DNA of 8,892 bases from Deinococcus frigens DSM 12807 (GCF_000701425.1 NZ_JNIW01000090.1:1-8892); one strand, 5' to 3'. Positions 1 to 7,336 are shown, counted from the first letter of the stretch. Program-made: numbers and translations. Notes: generated from the letters alone by a model not told the origin.

Positions 1-197
1 CTCTGGGCGAACGTGGCACGGGAGTGAATGTAAGGGAGCCAGGCGGGGATGGAACTACGCTGGGAGAGCAGCAGGCCCGTGACCATCCAAGCCAGCGTGT
101 GGGCGTTGCGGACGTCATTCCACAACCCACGCTGGAGGTGGGCGAAGACGGCTTGATAAAGTCGGGGCGCGTCCCCGGTGGCATTTTCGGTTGTCAC
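1..197 (-). CDS. IS4-family-like DDE transposase, N-terminal part (left copy)
   Basis: The gene is partial; the reading frame runs off the left edge. A GTG at 195-197 opens a frame reading (M)[17 protein letters not shown]. It continues with a helical segment containing [20 protein letters not shown], the kind of N-terminal region seen before the DDE catalytic domain of IS4-family transposases. The catalytic domain is outside the window. The protein differs from the right copy at one residue (Arg here, Ser there, in LQ[R/S]GLWN), and the second base change is silent. No in-frame ATG precedes the conserved segment, so GTG was chosen. A weak AGGGGA Shine-Dalgarno lies 12 bases upstream, inside the hairpin arm. 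The family call rests on recalled sequence character only. Confidence 0.75.
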   Translation of the reverse strand, partial: MTTENATGDAPRLYQAVFAHLQRGLWNDVRNAHTLAWMVTGLLLSQRSSIPAWLPYIHSRATFAQ

Positions 198-201
198 AGG
201 T

Positions 202-248
<47 letters not shown>

Positions 249-255
249 CGTCAGG

Positions 256-708
256 TGGTCATTCTTAAAAGACTTCATTCGGGACGTATGCCGTTGGGGT
301 GGGTTTGCCCTAGTATACACAAGAGTTCTTGATGAAAAGTACGAGCCAGCAGAACGCATTCCTCCAAGATTTTTAGCTGCTCATAATTTTATGAATGAGG
401 GCAATCGGCACATTGACCTTGCGATAAGAGAGATAGTAGAAATACCAGGCTTAAGGATTTCATTCGGCTCTAAGCATCTCCGCTTCCTATATCCTCAGTT
501 TTGTCCAGTCCTTGACGTAAACACAGCTAAGTTAGGATATGAACGAACGCCAGAGGGGTATCAGCGGTTTGCCAGAGATTGCAAGTTAATCGCCGACGCC
601 TTGACTGAACGAGGAACAAAAAACCCATTTCCTGGGCGTCCAGACCAATGGTTTGTCAGCGATATTGATATGGCCCTATTTGCCCGTCTGAGTAGCTGGA
701 AAAAGTGA
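256..708 (+). pseudogene. 5'-truncated gene, possible OGG-like HhH protein, cut by the IS
   Basis: An open frame starts inside the IS (GTG at 178) and runs through the junction to a TGA at 706-708. Its first 26 codons are IS sequence and the last 150 are host-derived. The native part holds VCRWGGFALVY, then PGLRISFGSKHLRFLYP followed by CPVLDV, and ends near WFVSDIDMALFARL. The pattern of an SFGSKhLrFLyP helix followed by PVLD, with a C-terminal W-V-DID-ALF motif, weakly recalls small helix-hairpin-helix proteins described as having an 8-oxoguanine-glycosylase (OGG) fold. I cannot identify a catalytic Lys/Asp pair with confidence. The DNA is much richer in A and T than the flanking genes, suggesting transfer. 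The true start is missing. A chimeric 176-aa product is possible but unproven. Confidence 0.5.
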
Positions 709-717
709 TCTCACAAA

Positions 718-723
718 AGGAGA
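718..723 (+). promoter_or_regulatory. Ribosome binding site AGGAGA
   Basis: AGGAGA lies 7 bases before the ATG at 731 and fixes that start. It is a near-consensus site. Confidence 0.7.
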
Positions 724-730
724 ACCCCAC

Positions 731-1045
731 ATGATCTTGTCCCACGGAACCCTGACCGCCCCCGCTGCCCACGCCGACGCCATTCGCCAGATGCTGGGCC
801 AGATCGCGCAGGCCACCCGCCAGGAAACGGGCTGCCAGCTTTACCTGGTGTCCGAGAATCTGGAGACGCCGGGCCACTTCATCATCACCGAGCAGTGGGC
901 CAGCATGGAGGACATGGGGGCGCATCTGGCGTTGCCCGCAGTGGGCGAGGCAGTGGGCGAGGCAGTGGCCGCCGTACACGGTATGGGAGTCACCGATCTG
1001 ACCATCACGGCGTGGGAAGCAGGCACGCAGACGCAGGTGATGTAG
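731..1045 (+). CDS. ABM-domain monooxygenase-like protein (putative quinol monooxygenase)
   Basis: This 104-aa protein has the length and layout of antibiotic biosynthesis monooxygenase (ABM) domain proteins, a dimeric ferredoxin-like fold. It starts with a beta strand (LSHGTLTAPAAHADAIRQML), then QETGCQLYLVSENLETPGHFIITEQWASMEDMGAHLALPAV. The EQW...HL signature after a C-x-x-Y strand is typical of the YgiN-like branch. Members of the family act on quinones, polyketides or haem, and many have no known substrate, so the reaction here is open. The start is set by AGGAGA at 718-723. A 12-base tandem repeat (941-964) encodes GEAVGEAV near the C-terminus. It ends 4 bases before the stop of the convergent tsaE gene, with no terminator hairpin visible between them. 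The product is probably cytoplasmic. Confidence 0.8.
   Translation: MILSHGTLTAPAAHADAIRQMLGQIAQATRQETGCQLYLVSENLETPGHFIITEQWASMEDMGAHLALPAVGEAVGEAVAAVHGMGVTDLTITAWEAGTQTQVM
941..964 (+). repeat. 12-bp tandem duplication inside the ABM gene
   Basis: The unit GTGGGCGAGGCA occurs twice in a row, in frame, giving VGEAVGEA in the C-terminal helix. It adds four residues without breaking the frame and may vary in copy number between strains. Confidence 0.8.
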
Positions 1046-1049
1046 AGCC

Positions 1050-1523
1050 TCAGCGAAGGCGGGTCACCCGCCGCACTTCCTCGTCCCCCTCCAGATGCTC
1101 CAGCCGCAGGATCGGTGCGTCCGGGTAGTCGGCGTACAGTCCCTCTCCCCACTCGATGACGCTCAGGCGGCTGCCCGCGATCAGGTCTTCGAGGTCCAGC
1201 TCGTACAGCTCCTGGACGCTCCGCACGCGGTAGGCGTCCACATGCAGGGCGCGGCCCGCCGGGGTGGGGTAGACCTGGATCAGGGCGTAGCTGGGGCTGG
1301 TCACGGCCTGCGTGAAACCCAGCGCACCGATCAGTCCGCCCGTCAGCGTGGTCTTGCCCGCGCCCAGCTCGCCCTCCAGAAACAGGACGGCGGCGGGCGG
1401 CAAGGTGGGCGTGAGCGCGGCCCCGAAGTCGCGCTGTTCCCCGGGGCCGCGCAGCAGGCGGGACTGACCAGTTTCGAGCGGGCCAGTCGCGAGCGGGCCA
1501 GGTTCAGTGGGGAAAGCAGGCAT
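1050..1523 (-). CDS. tsaE: tRNA threonylcarbamoyladenosine biosynthesis ATPase TsaE
   Basis: TsaE (YjeE) is the P-loop ATPase of the bacterial TsaBDE complex. The complex makes N6-threonylcarbamoyladenosine at position 37 of ANN-decoding tRNAs in the cytoplasm. The 157-aa product shows the Walker A motif GELGAGKTT at residues 51-59, the family motif TSPSYALIQVY at about 75-85, the HVDAYR motif at 94-99 and the VIEWGE motif at 122-127. It has a slightly long N-terminal leader of about 25 residues. The ATG at 1523 was chosen because the frame stays open far upstream but is proline/arginine-rich noise overlapping the preceding gene. No good Shine-Dalgarno is visible. The start is 11 bases after the stop of the 593-aa gene, so translation is probably coupled in one operon. 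Confidence 0.95.
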   Translation of the reverse strand: MPAFPTEPGPLATGPLETGQSRLLRGPGEQRDFGAALTPTLPPAAVLFLEGELGAGKTTLTGGLIGALGFTQAVTSPSYALIQVYPTPAGRALHVDAYRVRSVQELYELDLEDLIAGSRLSVIEWGEGLYADYPDAPILRLEHLEGDEEVRRVTRLR

Positions 1524-1534
1524 CGCCGCCGATG

Positions 1535-3316
1535 CTAGCGCCGCGTGCGGCTTACCTGCCACCGTCCCCCGGCGTCCTGCCGGGCTTCCCAGCGCTGTCC
1601 GGCGCTGTGCATGGTCAGCTCGGTGACGCCCATGTCTCCGGCCAGCGTGATCAGCTTGGTCAACGGCACGGTGATCTCGTCCCCGGGGCCGCCCAGGAGC
1701 AGGCCGCCCTGCAAGGTCCAGACCTCGGCGGCCCCCGGCAGGCCGCTCAGGGCGTCGCTGCCGAAGGTGGCCGCAACTTCCCGGGCGGTGTGGGCCTCGG
1801 CTTGGGCCTCGGTCAGCAGGGCCTCGGCGTCGTCCAGGGTCTGGGCGTAGTGGGTGCGGGCCGCCGCACTCAGCGGTCCCAGGTGGCGCTGGGCGCTCAG
1901 GGTGTCGGCCAGGCGGCCCAGGCGCTGGGTGGTCTCGCCGGCCAGGCCGCGCATGGCCTCGTATTCGGCCACGATCCGGGCAGCGCGCGTGTCGAAGCCC
2001 TCGCGCTCCTGGGCCGCCGCGCCCATGTGGCCTTCCAGCACGGCCCACAGCGCGTCCAGGTCCAGCGGCTGACCCTGCGTCAGCGCAGCCTGGGCTTTTG
2101 CGAGCAGCGGGGCCAGTTCGGCTGCCGCGCCGGGCAGGTCGCGGGCGCTGCGCTCGATCTCCAGCAATCCGCGGCCCGCGTTCAGTCCCGCCTCGTCTCC
2201 GAGTGCCTCGCTGCCAGGACTGGCCTGCAAGGCATTCCGCGCCGTGCCCAGGGCGCGCAGGTCGTCGCTGGCCAGGGCACTGCCGTCCAGCAGGCGGCGC
2301 GCGGTGTCCAGCGAGACGCGCACGCCCGCGTCCGCGCCCGCCGGGTGGACACTCAGCTCGCCTTCCAGCACGGCCAGTTCGGCGCGCTGCTCGCTCAGGA
2401 CCTCGGCCACCACGGCGCGCAGGGTCTCGCACCAGCCCTCCACCGCCTGTGCCGTCAGCGGGTGCTGCTCGCTGTTCCCGCGCAGGGCGGCCAGTTGCTC
2501 TTGCAGGTCCGGGCGCACCAGCAGCAGCGGCGCGAACTCGCGCTCGGCGGTGTCCAGCGCCTGCCGGACGTGTTCGCGCTCCAGTTCCAGCACGTCGGCC
2601 TGAGCCTGCCTGCCCTCGGCGCTGTCGGTGGTGCCCAGGCCCTGGACCACCGAGGATTCCAGCAGTTTGCGCAGGGTGTAGGTCAGGATGCGGGCGCGGT
2701 CCACCTCGCCGGGCAGCAGCGTGCTGTGGGTCTGGGCTTGGTCGATCTGTCCGATCAGGGCGTCCAGGCGGCGCACCTCGCGCCCTCCCAGGCCCTGCAC
2801 CCGCGTGAAGGTGGCGCGCAGTTCGGCCAGGTCTTGGGCCTGCACCACCAGCCCTTCTTGCAGGCGGCGGTCCATCTGGGCGATTAGGTCGCGGCCCTCC
2901 TGCACCATGGCCGCCGTGTCCTGGCCGCCCCGCTGCTCCTGACGGGCCACGCCCAGCACGCCGCGCAGGCGCTGGGTCTCGGGCCAGTCGAAGTACAGCG
3001 CGAAGCGCCGCGAGTGTTGCTCCAGCTCGCCCAGCGCGGCGTCGTTGACTGGCAGGCGGTCCTGGGCCGCCCGCAACAGTTCGGCCAGCACCTCGGAAAC
3101 CCGGCGCTTGGCCAGCGGCGCGGGCACGCTGAGTTGCAGCCGCCTGAATACCTCGCGCTTGAGGACGTCCTCCAGCGTGCGGGCGTCCATGCGGGCTGGC
3201 GTGGTGCCGCGCTGATCAGCGGCCTCTTGCAAAAGGTGTTCCAGCGCGCCTGGCGAGATCAGGTCGCCCAGCATCTTGACCAGCAAGTGCTGCACGCTGG
3301 CCGTCATGGACGGCAC
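1535..3316 (-). CDS. Helical conserved-type protein of unknown function, cotranscribed with tsaE
   Basis: I do not recognise this 593-aa protein. It has no signal peptide and no clear membrane segment, so it is probably cytoplasmic. Most of it is charged, Leu/Ala/Gln/Arg-rich and predicted helical, with heptad-like stretches suggesting long bundles or coiled coils. It ends in a compact domain with beta-like segments (EVWTLQGGLLLGG, then ITVPLTKLITLAGDMGVTELTMHS, and WEARQDAGGRWQV). The first possible start is GTG at 3314-3316. An ATG at 3305-3307 overlaps the TGA of a small upstream frame as ATGA and may be the true start, three residues shorter. Neither has a strong Shine-Dalgarno. The stop lies 11 bases before tsaE. 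A structural or scaffolding role fits the composition but is a guess. Confidence 0.85.
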   Translation of the reverse strand: MPSMTASVQHLLVKMLGDLISPGALEHLLQEAADQRGTTPARMDARTLEDVLKREVFRRLQLSVPAPLAKRRVSEVLAELLRAAQDRLPVNDAALGELEQHSRRFALYFDWPETQRLRGVLGVARQEQRGGQDTAAMVQEGRDLIAQMDRRLQEGLVVQAQDLAELRATFTRVQGLGGREVRRLDALIGQIDQAQTHSTLLPGEVDRARILTYTLRKLLESSVVQGLGTTDSAEGRQAQADVLELEREHVRQALDTAEREFAPLLLVRPDLQEQLAALRGNSEQHPLTAQAVEGWCETLRAVVAEVLSEQRAELAVLEGELSVHPAGADAGVRVSLDTARRLLDGSALASDDLRALGTARNALQASPGSEALGDEAGLNAGRGLLEIERSARDLPGAAAELAPLLAKAQAALTQGQPLDLDALWAVLEGHMGAAAQEREGFDTRAARIVAEYEAMRGLAGETTQRLGRLADTLSAQRHLGPLSAAARTHYAQTLDDAEALLTEAQAEAHTAREVAATFGSDALSGLPGAAEVWTLQGGLLLGGPGDEITVPLTKLITLAGDMGVTELTMHSAGQRWEARQDAGGRWQVSRTRR

Positions 3317-3423
3317 CGGCAGGCCGCCGAATCTGGTCTGAAGCGTGCCCCCCTCCCGGTCAGCGGGTCAGGCATGACTTCTCCGGGACGCCGGGAGCCA
3401 CGGGCACGGGCTGCGGTCGACAT
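3304..3423 (-). CDS. Possible 39-aa small ORF coupling two operon genes
   Basis: The 120-base gap between the 531-aa and 593-aa genes holds an ATG at 3421-3423, preceded on the minus strand by a GGAAGGTGGG Shine-Dalgarno-like run about 2 bases upstream. The frame begins MSTAARARGSRRPG and is Arg/Pro-rich. Its TGA (3304-3306) overlaps the ATG at 3305-3307 of the next gene as ATGA, and its start lies 13 bases after the stop of the previous gene. The fit at both ends suggests a coupling ORF. However, GC-rich DNA opens many chance frames and the peptide resembles nothing I know. Confidence 0.3.
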   Translation of the reverse strand: MSTAARARGSRRPGEVMPDPLTGRGARFRPDSAACRCRP

Positions 3424-3436
3424 GGCCCACCTTCCA

Positions 3437-5032
3437 TCATAGGTCCTCGTCCCAGTCCAGACTCTGGGCGGCGGCGTTTTCCTGCTGCGGCGCGCTCCGG
3501 CCCAGCAGCCCGAACTGCTGGCACAGGCCCCGCAAGCCGAGGGTGCTCAGGGCAATCGCCACCGCCGCCGACACGGCCCACAGTGGCGGCCCGTAGGCGT
3601 TCTGGGTCAGCGTGAAGTTGCTGGCCGCCCGCAGCGCAGCGCCGCCGCTCAGGTCGCCGATGGCCCCTATCAATCCGAACAGCCCTTCCAGAAATACCGG
3701 CAGCAGCAGCAGAGCCAGCCCCGAGGCGATGGCCCGCCAGTGGGCGCTGCGTCCGCCGAAAGCCAGATTCAGCAGGTACAGCGGCACGGTGGCCAGGGCC
3801 GCCAGCAGCGCGAAGACCAGCACCCGCAGCCAGCCCCCGAAACCGCGCGCCACGCCCGCAGACACGCGGTCCAGTGCGCTGACCGGCTGACCGGCGGCGC
3901 GGCGTTCCAGCCCCGTCAGGCTGGCGATCAGCGCCTGCACGTCGTCGGGGCGCAGCGCCGTGCGGGCCTGGGCCGCGCCCAGATCGAACACCAGCGCGCC
4001 GTAACCGTGTGCGCCGCGCAGCGCCAGCGGCGCGGCGGCCAGCGCGGTCCCGGCCAGCCCGAGTTGCTCGCGGGCCAGCGCGGGATCGCCGTGCCCGGCG
4101 GCGGTCAGCGCCCGGCCCAGCGCAGCGTAGACCTCGCCCGCGCCCGCCCTGGCCGGGCGTGCGGGTGTGGCCGTGGACCGGGGTGGGGTCCTGGAAGCGG
4201 CGGTGGCTGCTCCAGCACCTGGAATCGGCTTCGGCGTGACCGCCGCGTCTCTGGGTGCTACGGCCAGTGACCGTACAAACTGATCGTTGCCCTGCCGCAG
4301 CGCCGTCAGCGAGGTGCCCAGCGCCCCCACATCGCCCGCCGTCAATTGCCGCAGCGCGTCGCCGAACTGCGAGACCTTCAGGTCACCTGCCCCGGCGGCG
4401 TCCTGGACTGCCGTGAACCAGGCCATACCGCGTGACAGGTTCAGGTAGGTGGTGGGGGACGGGCTGGGCTGGGCCGCGTTCAGGGCCACGCCGATCTTCT
4501 GGGCCGCCACGCGTTGCAGCCGCCAGGCCACGCGGGGTAACTCGCCCGCCGCGCCGTCGTCCACCAGCGCCTGCGCCGCCGCGCCGCTCAGGCCAAATTC
4601 CCCGGCCAGCAGCCGCAGTTGCGCCGCGCCATTGGCCGGGGCGCTGGCCAGCAGGCCCAGCGTCTGGTCATACAGCGCCCGGCGCATCAAGCCGCGCGCC
4701 AGCAGGACCTGGGCCTCCAGCTCTGCCGGACTGCGCGCCAGCGCGCCGCGTGAGCGTTCCAGCGAGTCGCGCAGGGCACTGACCAGTTGGCGATTTTGCA
4801 GGCTGGGGGCCAGCTTGTCCAGTTTGGCGTTCGCCGCGTCCAGCCGGTTCAGCGCCTGGGCCGCCGAGCTGGCCCGCGCCGTCACGGCCCCGTCCAGCTC
4901 GGCGGCCAGCGCCCGGTACGCCCCCAGGTCCTGCGCGCCCGCCGAACCCGCGCCCAGCAGCGCTGCCGTCAGCAGCCAGCCCCTGATTCCCCTGACCGGG
5001 CCAGTCAAGCGGCCACCCGCAGGCCCTGCCAT
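3437..5032 (-). CDS. Exported membrane-anchored protein of unknown function
   Basis: I do not recognise this 531-aa protein. Residues 12-34 look like a signal peptide (basic GIRG, hydrophobic [11 protein letters not shown], then AGAQ as a plausible cleavage region). Residues 35-260 are Ala/Leu/Arg-rich helices of repeat type, probably outside the membrane. A linker rich in Pro, Ala and Thr follows (about 260-300), then another helical segment. Three hydrophobic stretches (about 401-424, 433-458 and 483-503) are likely membrane helices, with a short acidic tail ending DWDEDL. The ATG start at 5032 overlaps the upstream gene by 28 bases. An alternative TTG at 5004-5006 overlaps that gene's TGA and has a GGGTGG at better spacing. 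It is the second gene of the tsaE operon, and an envelope role is inferred from topology only. Confidence 0.8.
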   Translation of the reverse strand: MAGPAGGRLTGPVRGIRGWLLTAALLGAGSAGAQDLGAYRALAAELDGAVTARASSAAQALNRLDAANAKLDKLAPSLQNRQLVSALRDSLERSRGALARSPAELEAQVLLARGLMRRALYDQTLGLLASAPANGAAQLRLLAGEFGLSGAAAQALVDDGAAGELPRVAWRLQRVAAQKIGVALNAAQPSPSPTTYLNLSRGMAWFTAVQDAAGAGDLKVSQFGDALRQLTAGDVGALGTSLTALRQGNDQFVRSLAVAPRDAAVTPKPIPGAGAATAASRTPPRSTATPARPARAGAGEVYAALGRALTAAGHGDPALAREQLGLAGTALAAAPLALRGAHGYGALVFDLGAAQARTALRPDDVQALIASLTGLERRAAGQPVSALDRVSAGVARGFGGWLRVLVFALLAALATVPLYLLNLAFGGRSAHWRAIASGLALLLLPVFLEGLFGLIGAIGDLSGGAALRAASNFTLTQNAYGPPLWAVSAAVAIALSTLGLRGLCQQFGLLGRSAPQQENAAAQSLDWDEDL

Positions 5033-5364
5033 TCCACCTGCACGGCCACGCGGTACTCGCCCAGCAGCGCCGCAGCCCCCACCACTGCGCCCGGCAGTCG
5101 CTCCTGCCCCCCGGTGCCACCGAGATCGTGGCTGTAGCCTAGCCCTGCGGACACGTATTCGGGATCACCGAACGCGAAGTCGCCGGCCCCCACCCCGATG
5201 ACCCAGGTGGCAATGGAGGCCGTCTGGGACATCAGACTGGGAGCCTTAGGGTATGTCGCCGCCAGTTCGCACGCCAGCAGTCCCTGCGGCGTCATTTTTA
5301 CTGCTCTGGTCGAAACGACGCCTAACAGGACCGGGACCGTCATGGTGTGCACAGCATGGGTCAT
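5005..5364 (-). CDS. Hypothetical 119-aa protein, first gene of the tsaE operon
   Basis: I do not recognise this protein. Its sequence has several short apolar or beta-like stretches ([54 protein letters not shown]) and no clear signal peptide or catalytic motif, so a small beta-rich fold is possible. The ATG at 5364 is supported by GAGG at 5373-5376, 8 bases upstream. A second ATG seven codons in (MTVPVLL) has no Shine-Dalgarno. Its end overlaps the 531-aa gene by 28 bases, which indicates translational coupling. As promoter-proximal gene it probably defines the operon start, with the promoter in 5365-5460. Confidence 0.7.
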   Translation of the reverse strand: MTHAVHTMTVPVLLGVVSTRAVKMTPQGLLACELAATYPKAPSLMSQTASIATWVIGVGAGDFAFGDPEYVSAGLGYSHDLGGTGGQERLPGAVVGAAALLGEYRVAVQVEWQGLRVAA

Positions 5365-5381
5365 CTCTGAAACCTCAAGGG

Positions 5382-5387
5382 AGTGTA
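5382..5387 (-). promoter_or_regulatory. Possible -10 element of the tsaE operon
   Basis: The minus strand reads TACACT about 18 bases before the start codon at 5364, giving a very short leader. No convincing -35 sits at 16-18 bases. An imperfect inverted repeat (TGTAGCC and GGGCTTACA, 5384-5404) overlaps the same place and could be an operator. Confidence 0.25.
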
Positions 5388-5448
5388 GCCAGAGCGGGCT
5401 TACATTTTTGTCTCACGCAGCCGTTCTGTCCGTCCTGCCCGCCTTTGC

Positions 5449-5454
5449 TATACT
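5449..5454 (+). promoter_or_regulatory. Probable -10 element of the tRNA-Arg promoter
   Basis: TATACT, preceded by TGC (extended -10 form), lies about 80 bases before the mature tRNA. The -35 is poor; TTCTGT at 5424-5429 would have a 19-base spacer. Confidence 0.45.
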
Positions 5455-5533
5455 CCCTGCGGCCCCGATCCAAACGGATCTCAGGGCCGGTTTCGCAGCT
5501 CTGTCCGGCCCTCTCGGGTGGCAGAGGTCGCAG

Positions 5534-5610
<77 letters not shown>

Positions 5611-5619
5611 CGTCCAGCA

Positions 5620-5655
5620 CGCAAAAACCCCCTCTTAGCTGAAGGGGGTTTTGCG
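5620..5655 (+). terminator. Rho-independent terminator, probably bidirectional
   Basis: GCAAAAACCCCC pairs with GGGGGTTTTGC around a short loop containing CTTAGCTG. The stem is about 11 bp with one bulged A, with T-rich and A-rich flanks usable in both directions. It ends the tRNA-Arg transcript and can also end the integrase transcript coming from the right. Confidence 0.85.
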
Positions 5656-5659
5656 CGTT

Positions 5660-5677
5660 TGGCGTAGCAATGGCGTA
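5660..5677. repeat. Paired TGGCGTA repeats, candidate integrase arm sites
   Basis: TGGCGTA occurs at 5660-5666 and again at 5671-5677, 11 bases apart (one helical turn), between the tRNA terminator and the integrase stop. Tyrosine integrases bind short direct repeats near att cores with their N-terminal domain. That use here is inferred from position. Confidence 0.35.
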
Positions 5678-5684
5678 ACCGGCT

Positions 5685-6998
5685 TCAGTTCAGCAGCGCG
5701 GACGCATGAAGCCGGGCAGTGGGCAGGGTGGGAAAGAGGTCTACCACCGTCGCGCGCAGCTCGTCGTCCAGGACATGCCGGTACACCGTGAGGGTAATGG
5801 CCGGGCTGCCGTGTCCCAGATTTTTTGACACCACTTCCACCGGGACACCATGCCGCAGGGCTAGGGTCGCGTAAGTGTGGCGCAGGTCATGGGGCGAGAT
5901 ACCGGGCAGCCGTTCCCCGCCCAGCACCGCCGCCTTGAGTCCGGCGCGCAGCTCACGCGGTACGCGGGTCCACACGCTGCCCCGCCCGTCCTGCCCTGCC
6001 CGCCTGGGGTCTGTCCAATCCAGCACCGCACCTAGCGCCCGGTTCAGGTTGTCGGGATGCGTCCACTCTCCCAGAGCGGTAGCGAACAGCACGCCGCCTT
6101 CCTGCCAGGCGTCCCCGGCGCCCTGTCTCTCTGCCTTCTGAGCGTCCCTGTGCTGCCTAAGCAGCGCCGTCACACTGCCGGGAAGGTGAAGCTCACGCCG
6201 GGAATTGGTGGTCTTGGGGTTGCCAGTCACGATGCCTTCCACGTCCATCACGCGAGTCTGCCGGACCCGCAGCGTTCCCCGCTCTATATCCACGTCAGCC
6301 CACTTCAGGCCCATCACTTCGCCGCGCCGTAAGCCCATGCCCAGCGCGAGGAACAGCGCGGGCCACAATCGGCACAGGCCCGCGTCATACAGGGCCGCGC
6401 CGATGGTGTGCAGCCGCGCCGCCTGATCCGGGTTCAGCGCCTTAATCGACGCCGCCTCATTCACGCTGATCTTGGGCAGCTTCACGCCGTCTACCGGATT
6501 GACATAGATGATCTGATCCGCCACCGCTTCCCGGAAGAGGGAGCGCAGCCGGGTCAGGGTCCGGCCCAGGGTACTCCGGGACATGCGCGTATCGTTTCGC
6601 ATCTCGCGCACCACCAGCCGGGCCACCACGTCCTTCAGATGGTGGGGGCGCACGTCCTGAAGGCGCATAGACCCGATGTGTTCTAGCGCGTAGTCCAGTT
6701 CTTGCCCGTACTTCTTCGCCGTGCGCGCGGTCACGTCATGCTGCCGCCTCAGCCAGAGGGCCGCGAAGTCTGCCACCGTCACCCGGTCAGGCTCACCGAT
6801 CAGCCCGCGCGAGTAGTCCGTCAGAGCGGCATTCTTCGCCGCTTCCGCCTTCCCCTTCGTTTCCTCATAGCCTGACCGCGAGATACGCGAACCGCTGGAG
6901 CGGTAGCCCAGCGTGATTTCCCAGCGCCACTTCTTGCCCACCTGACGCACCGTTCCCTGACCGTTGCCGCGTGCCTTCGCCTTCTTGGGTGTGGTCAT
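5685..6998 (-). CDS. int: Tyrosine recombinase / phage-type integrase
   Basis: This 437-aa site-specific recombinase probably integrates and excises the island at tRNA-Arg. The N-terminal residues 10-60 (GQGTVRQVGKKWRWEITLGY) look like an arm-type DNA-binding domain. Residues about 72-165 are the helical core-binding domain (VADFAALWLRRQ...YGQELDYALEHIG). The catalytic domain shows Arg224 (GLRRGE), Lys262 (NPKTTNSRREL), His370 and Arg373 (HDLRHTYATLALRHG), His396 (LGHGSPAITLTVY) and nucleophile Tyr406, so the active site is complete. An extra 40-residue segment (about 321-362) lies between the Lys strand and the HxxR box. The ATG overlaps the XRE gene stop as ATGA, and GAAGGA (7008-7013) is its ribosome-binding site. 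The gene points toward the tRNA. Confidence 0.95.
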   Translation of the reverse strand: MTTPKKAKARGNGQGTVRQVGKKWRWEITLGYRSSGSRISRSGYEETKGKAEAAKNAALTDYSRGLIGEPDRVTVADFAALWLRRQHDVTARTAKKYGQELDYALEHIGSMRLQDVRPHHLKDVVARLVVREMRNDTRMSRSTLGRTLTRLRSLFREAVADQIIYVNPVDGVKLPKISVNEAASIKALNPDQAARLHTIGAALYDAGLCRLWPALFLALGMGLRRGEVMGLKWADVDIERGTLRVRQTRVMDVEGIVTGNPKTTNSRRELHLPGSVTALLRQHRDAQKAERQGAGDAWQEGGVLFATALGEWTHPDNLNRALGAVLDWTDPRRAGQDGRGSVWTRVPRELRAGLKAAVLGGERLPGISPHDLRHTYATLALRHGVPVEVVSKNLGHGSPAITLTVYRHVLDDELRATVVDLFPTLPTARLHASALLN

Positions 6999-7216
6999 GG
7001 GTTGCCGTCCTTCTTGGGTACGGCCACCAGTTCCAGGCCCAGCGCGTCTAAGACCCGCTGCCAGTTGTCCGGCACTTTCCCGACGGCCCCAGTCAGCAGG
7101 CGCGTGATGTTGGGGCGCTCGATCCCCGTAAGGTCCGCTAACTCTTGGTGGGTCAGCCCCTGCGCTTTCATGGTGTCTTTTACGCCCTGTCGTACAGTCT
7201 CATTCATTCCCGTCAT
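6995..7216 (-). CDS. XRE-family helix-turn-helix regulator
   Basis: This 73-aa protein is little more than a DNA-binding domain. Residues about 8-60 form the Cro/CI-type fold, with the helix-turn-helix in LTHQELADLTGIERPNITRLLTG (about 21-43). The start was set at ATG 7214-7216 because AGAGGTGA stands 5 bases upstream. A GTG six codons earlier would lie inside that site. It overlaps int by ATGA and is cotranscribed with it. Its own promoter faces the promoter of the 145-aa gene, so it probably represses one or both, as in phage and integrative-element switches. That role is inferred. Confidence 0.85.
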   Translation of the reverse strand: MTGMNETVRQGVKDTMKAQGLTHQELADLTGIERPNITRLLTGAVGKVPDNWQRVLDALGLELVAVPKKDGNP

Positions 7217-7217
7217 G

Positions 7218-7254
7218 GTATCACCTCTTGACACATAGTATCAGAAAGTCATAC
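7218..7254. promoter_or_regulatory. Candidate operator: repeated GTATCA half-sites
   Basis: GTATCA occurs at 7218-7223 and 7238-7243, exactly 20 bases (two helical turns) apart. ATAC at 7251-7254 makes an imperfect dyad (GTAT-N9-ATAC) with the second copy. The sites cover the XRE ribosome-binding site and both promoters, so they are the best candidate binding sites for the XRE protein. Confidence 0.4.
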
Positions 7255-7257
7255 AAT
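7228..7257 (+). promoter_or_regulatory. Strong sigma-70-type promoter for the 145-aa gene
   Basis: A consensus -35 TTGACA (7228-7233) is followed after 18 bases by TACAAT (7252-7257). Transcription would begin near 7263-7266, just before the leader hairpin. Confidence 0.65.
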
Positions 7258-7262
7258 TACAA
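7235..7262 (-). promoter_or_regulatory. Promoter for the XRE-int operon
   Basis: On the minus strand TTGTAA (7257-7262) and TACTAT (7235-7240) are 16 bases apart. The element overlaps the plus-strand promoter almost entirely, so the two polymerases would compete. Confidence 0.5.
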
Positions 7263-7266
7263 GCAG

Positions 7267-7309
7267 CAGTCAGGGACGCCTACCCCGCGAAGAGAAGCGC
7301 CCCTGACTG
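7267..7309 (+). promoter_or_regulatory. Leader stem-loop ahead of the 145-aa gene
   Basis: CAGTCAGGGACGC (7267-7279) and GCGCCCCTGACTG (7297-7309) pair over 13 bases with one mismatch around a 17-base loop. It would form at the very 5' end of the transcript, 18 bases before the Shine-Dalgarno. No U-run follows, so it is more likely a stabilising or protein-binding leader than a terminator. Confidence 0.5.
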
Positions 7310-7336
7310 ACTCCCCCACAGCAGTAAAGGAGCAAG

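Noticed and set aside
1041..1055. Terminator between the convergent ABM and tsaE genes
   Set aside because: Only 4 bases separate the stops and no stem-loop with a T-run is present there.
1524..2432. Long open frame upstream of tsaE in the tsaE frame (would give a 460-aa protein)
   Set aside because: The extra 303 residues are Arg/Gly/Pro/Ala noise in a shifted frame over the 593-aa gene on the same strand. The TsaE domain alone accounts for the end.
1532..2887. 451-aa plus-strand frame
   Set aside because: Gln/Gly/Ala/Val-rich antisense shadow of the 593-aa gene; no domain features.
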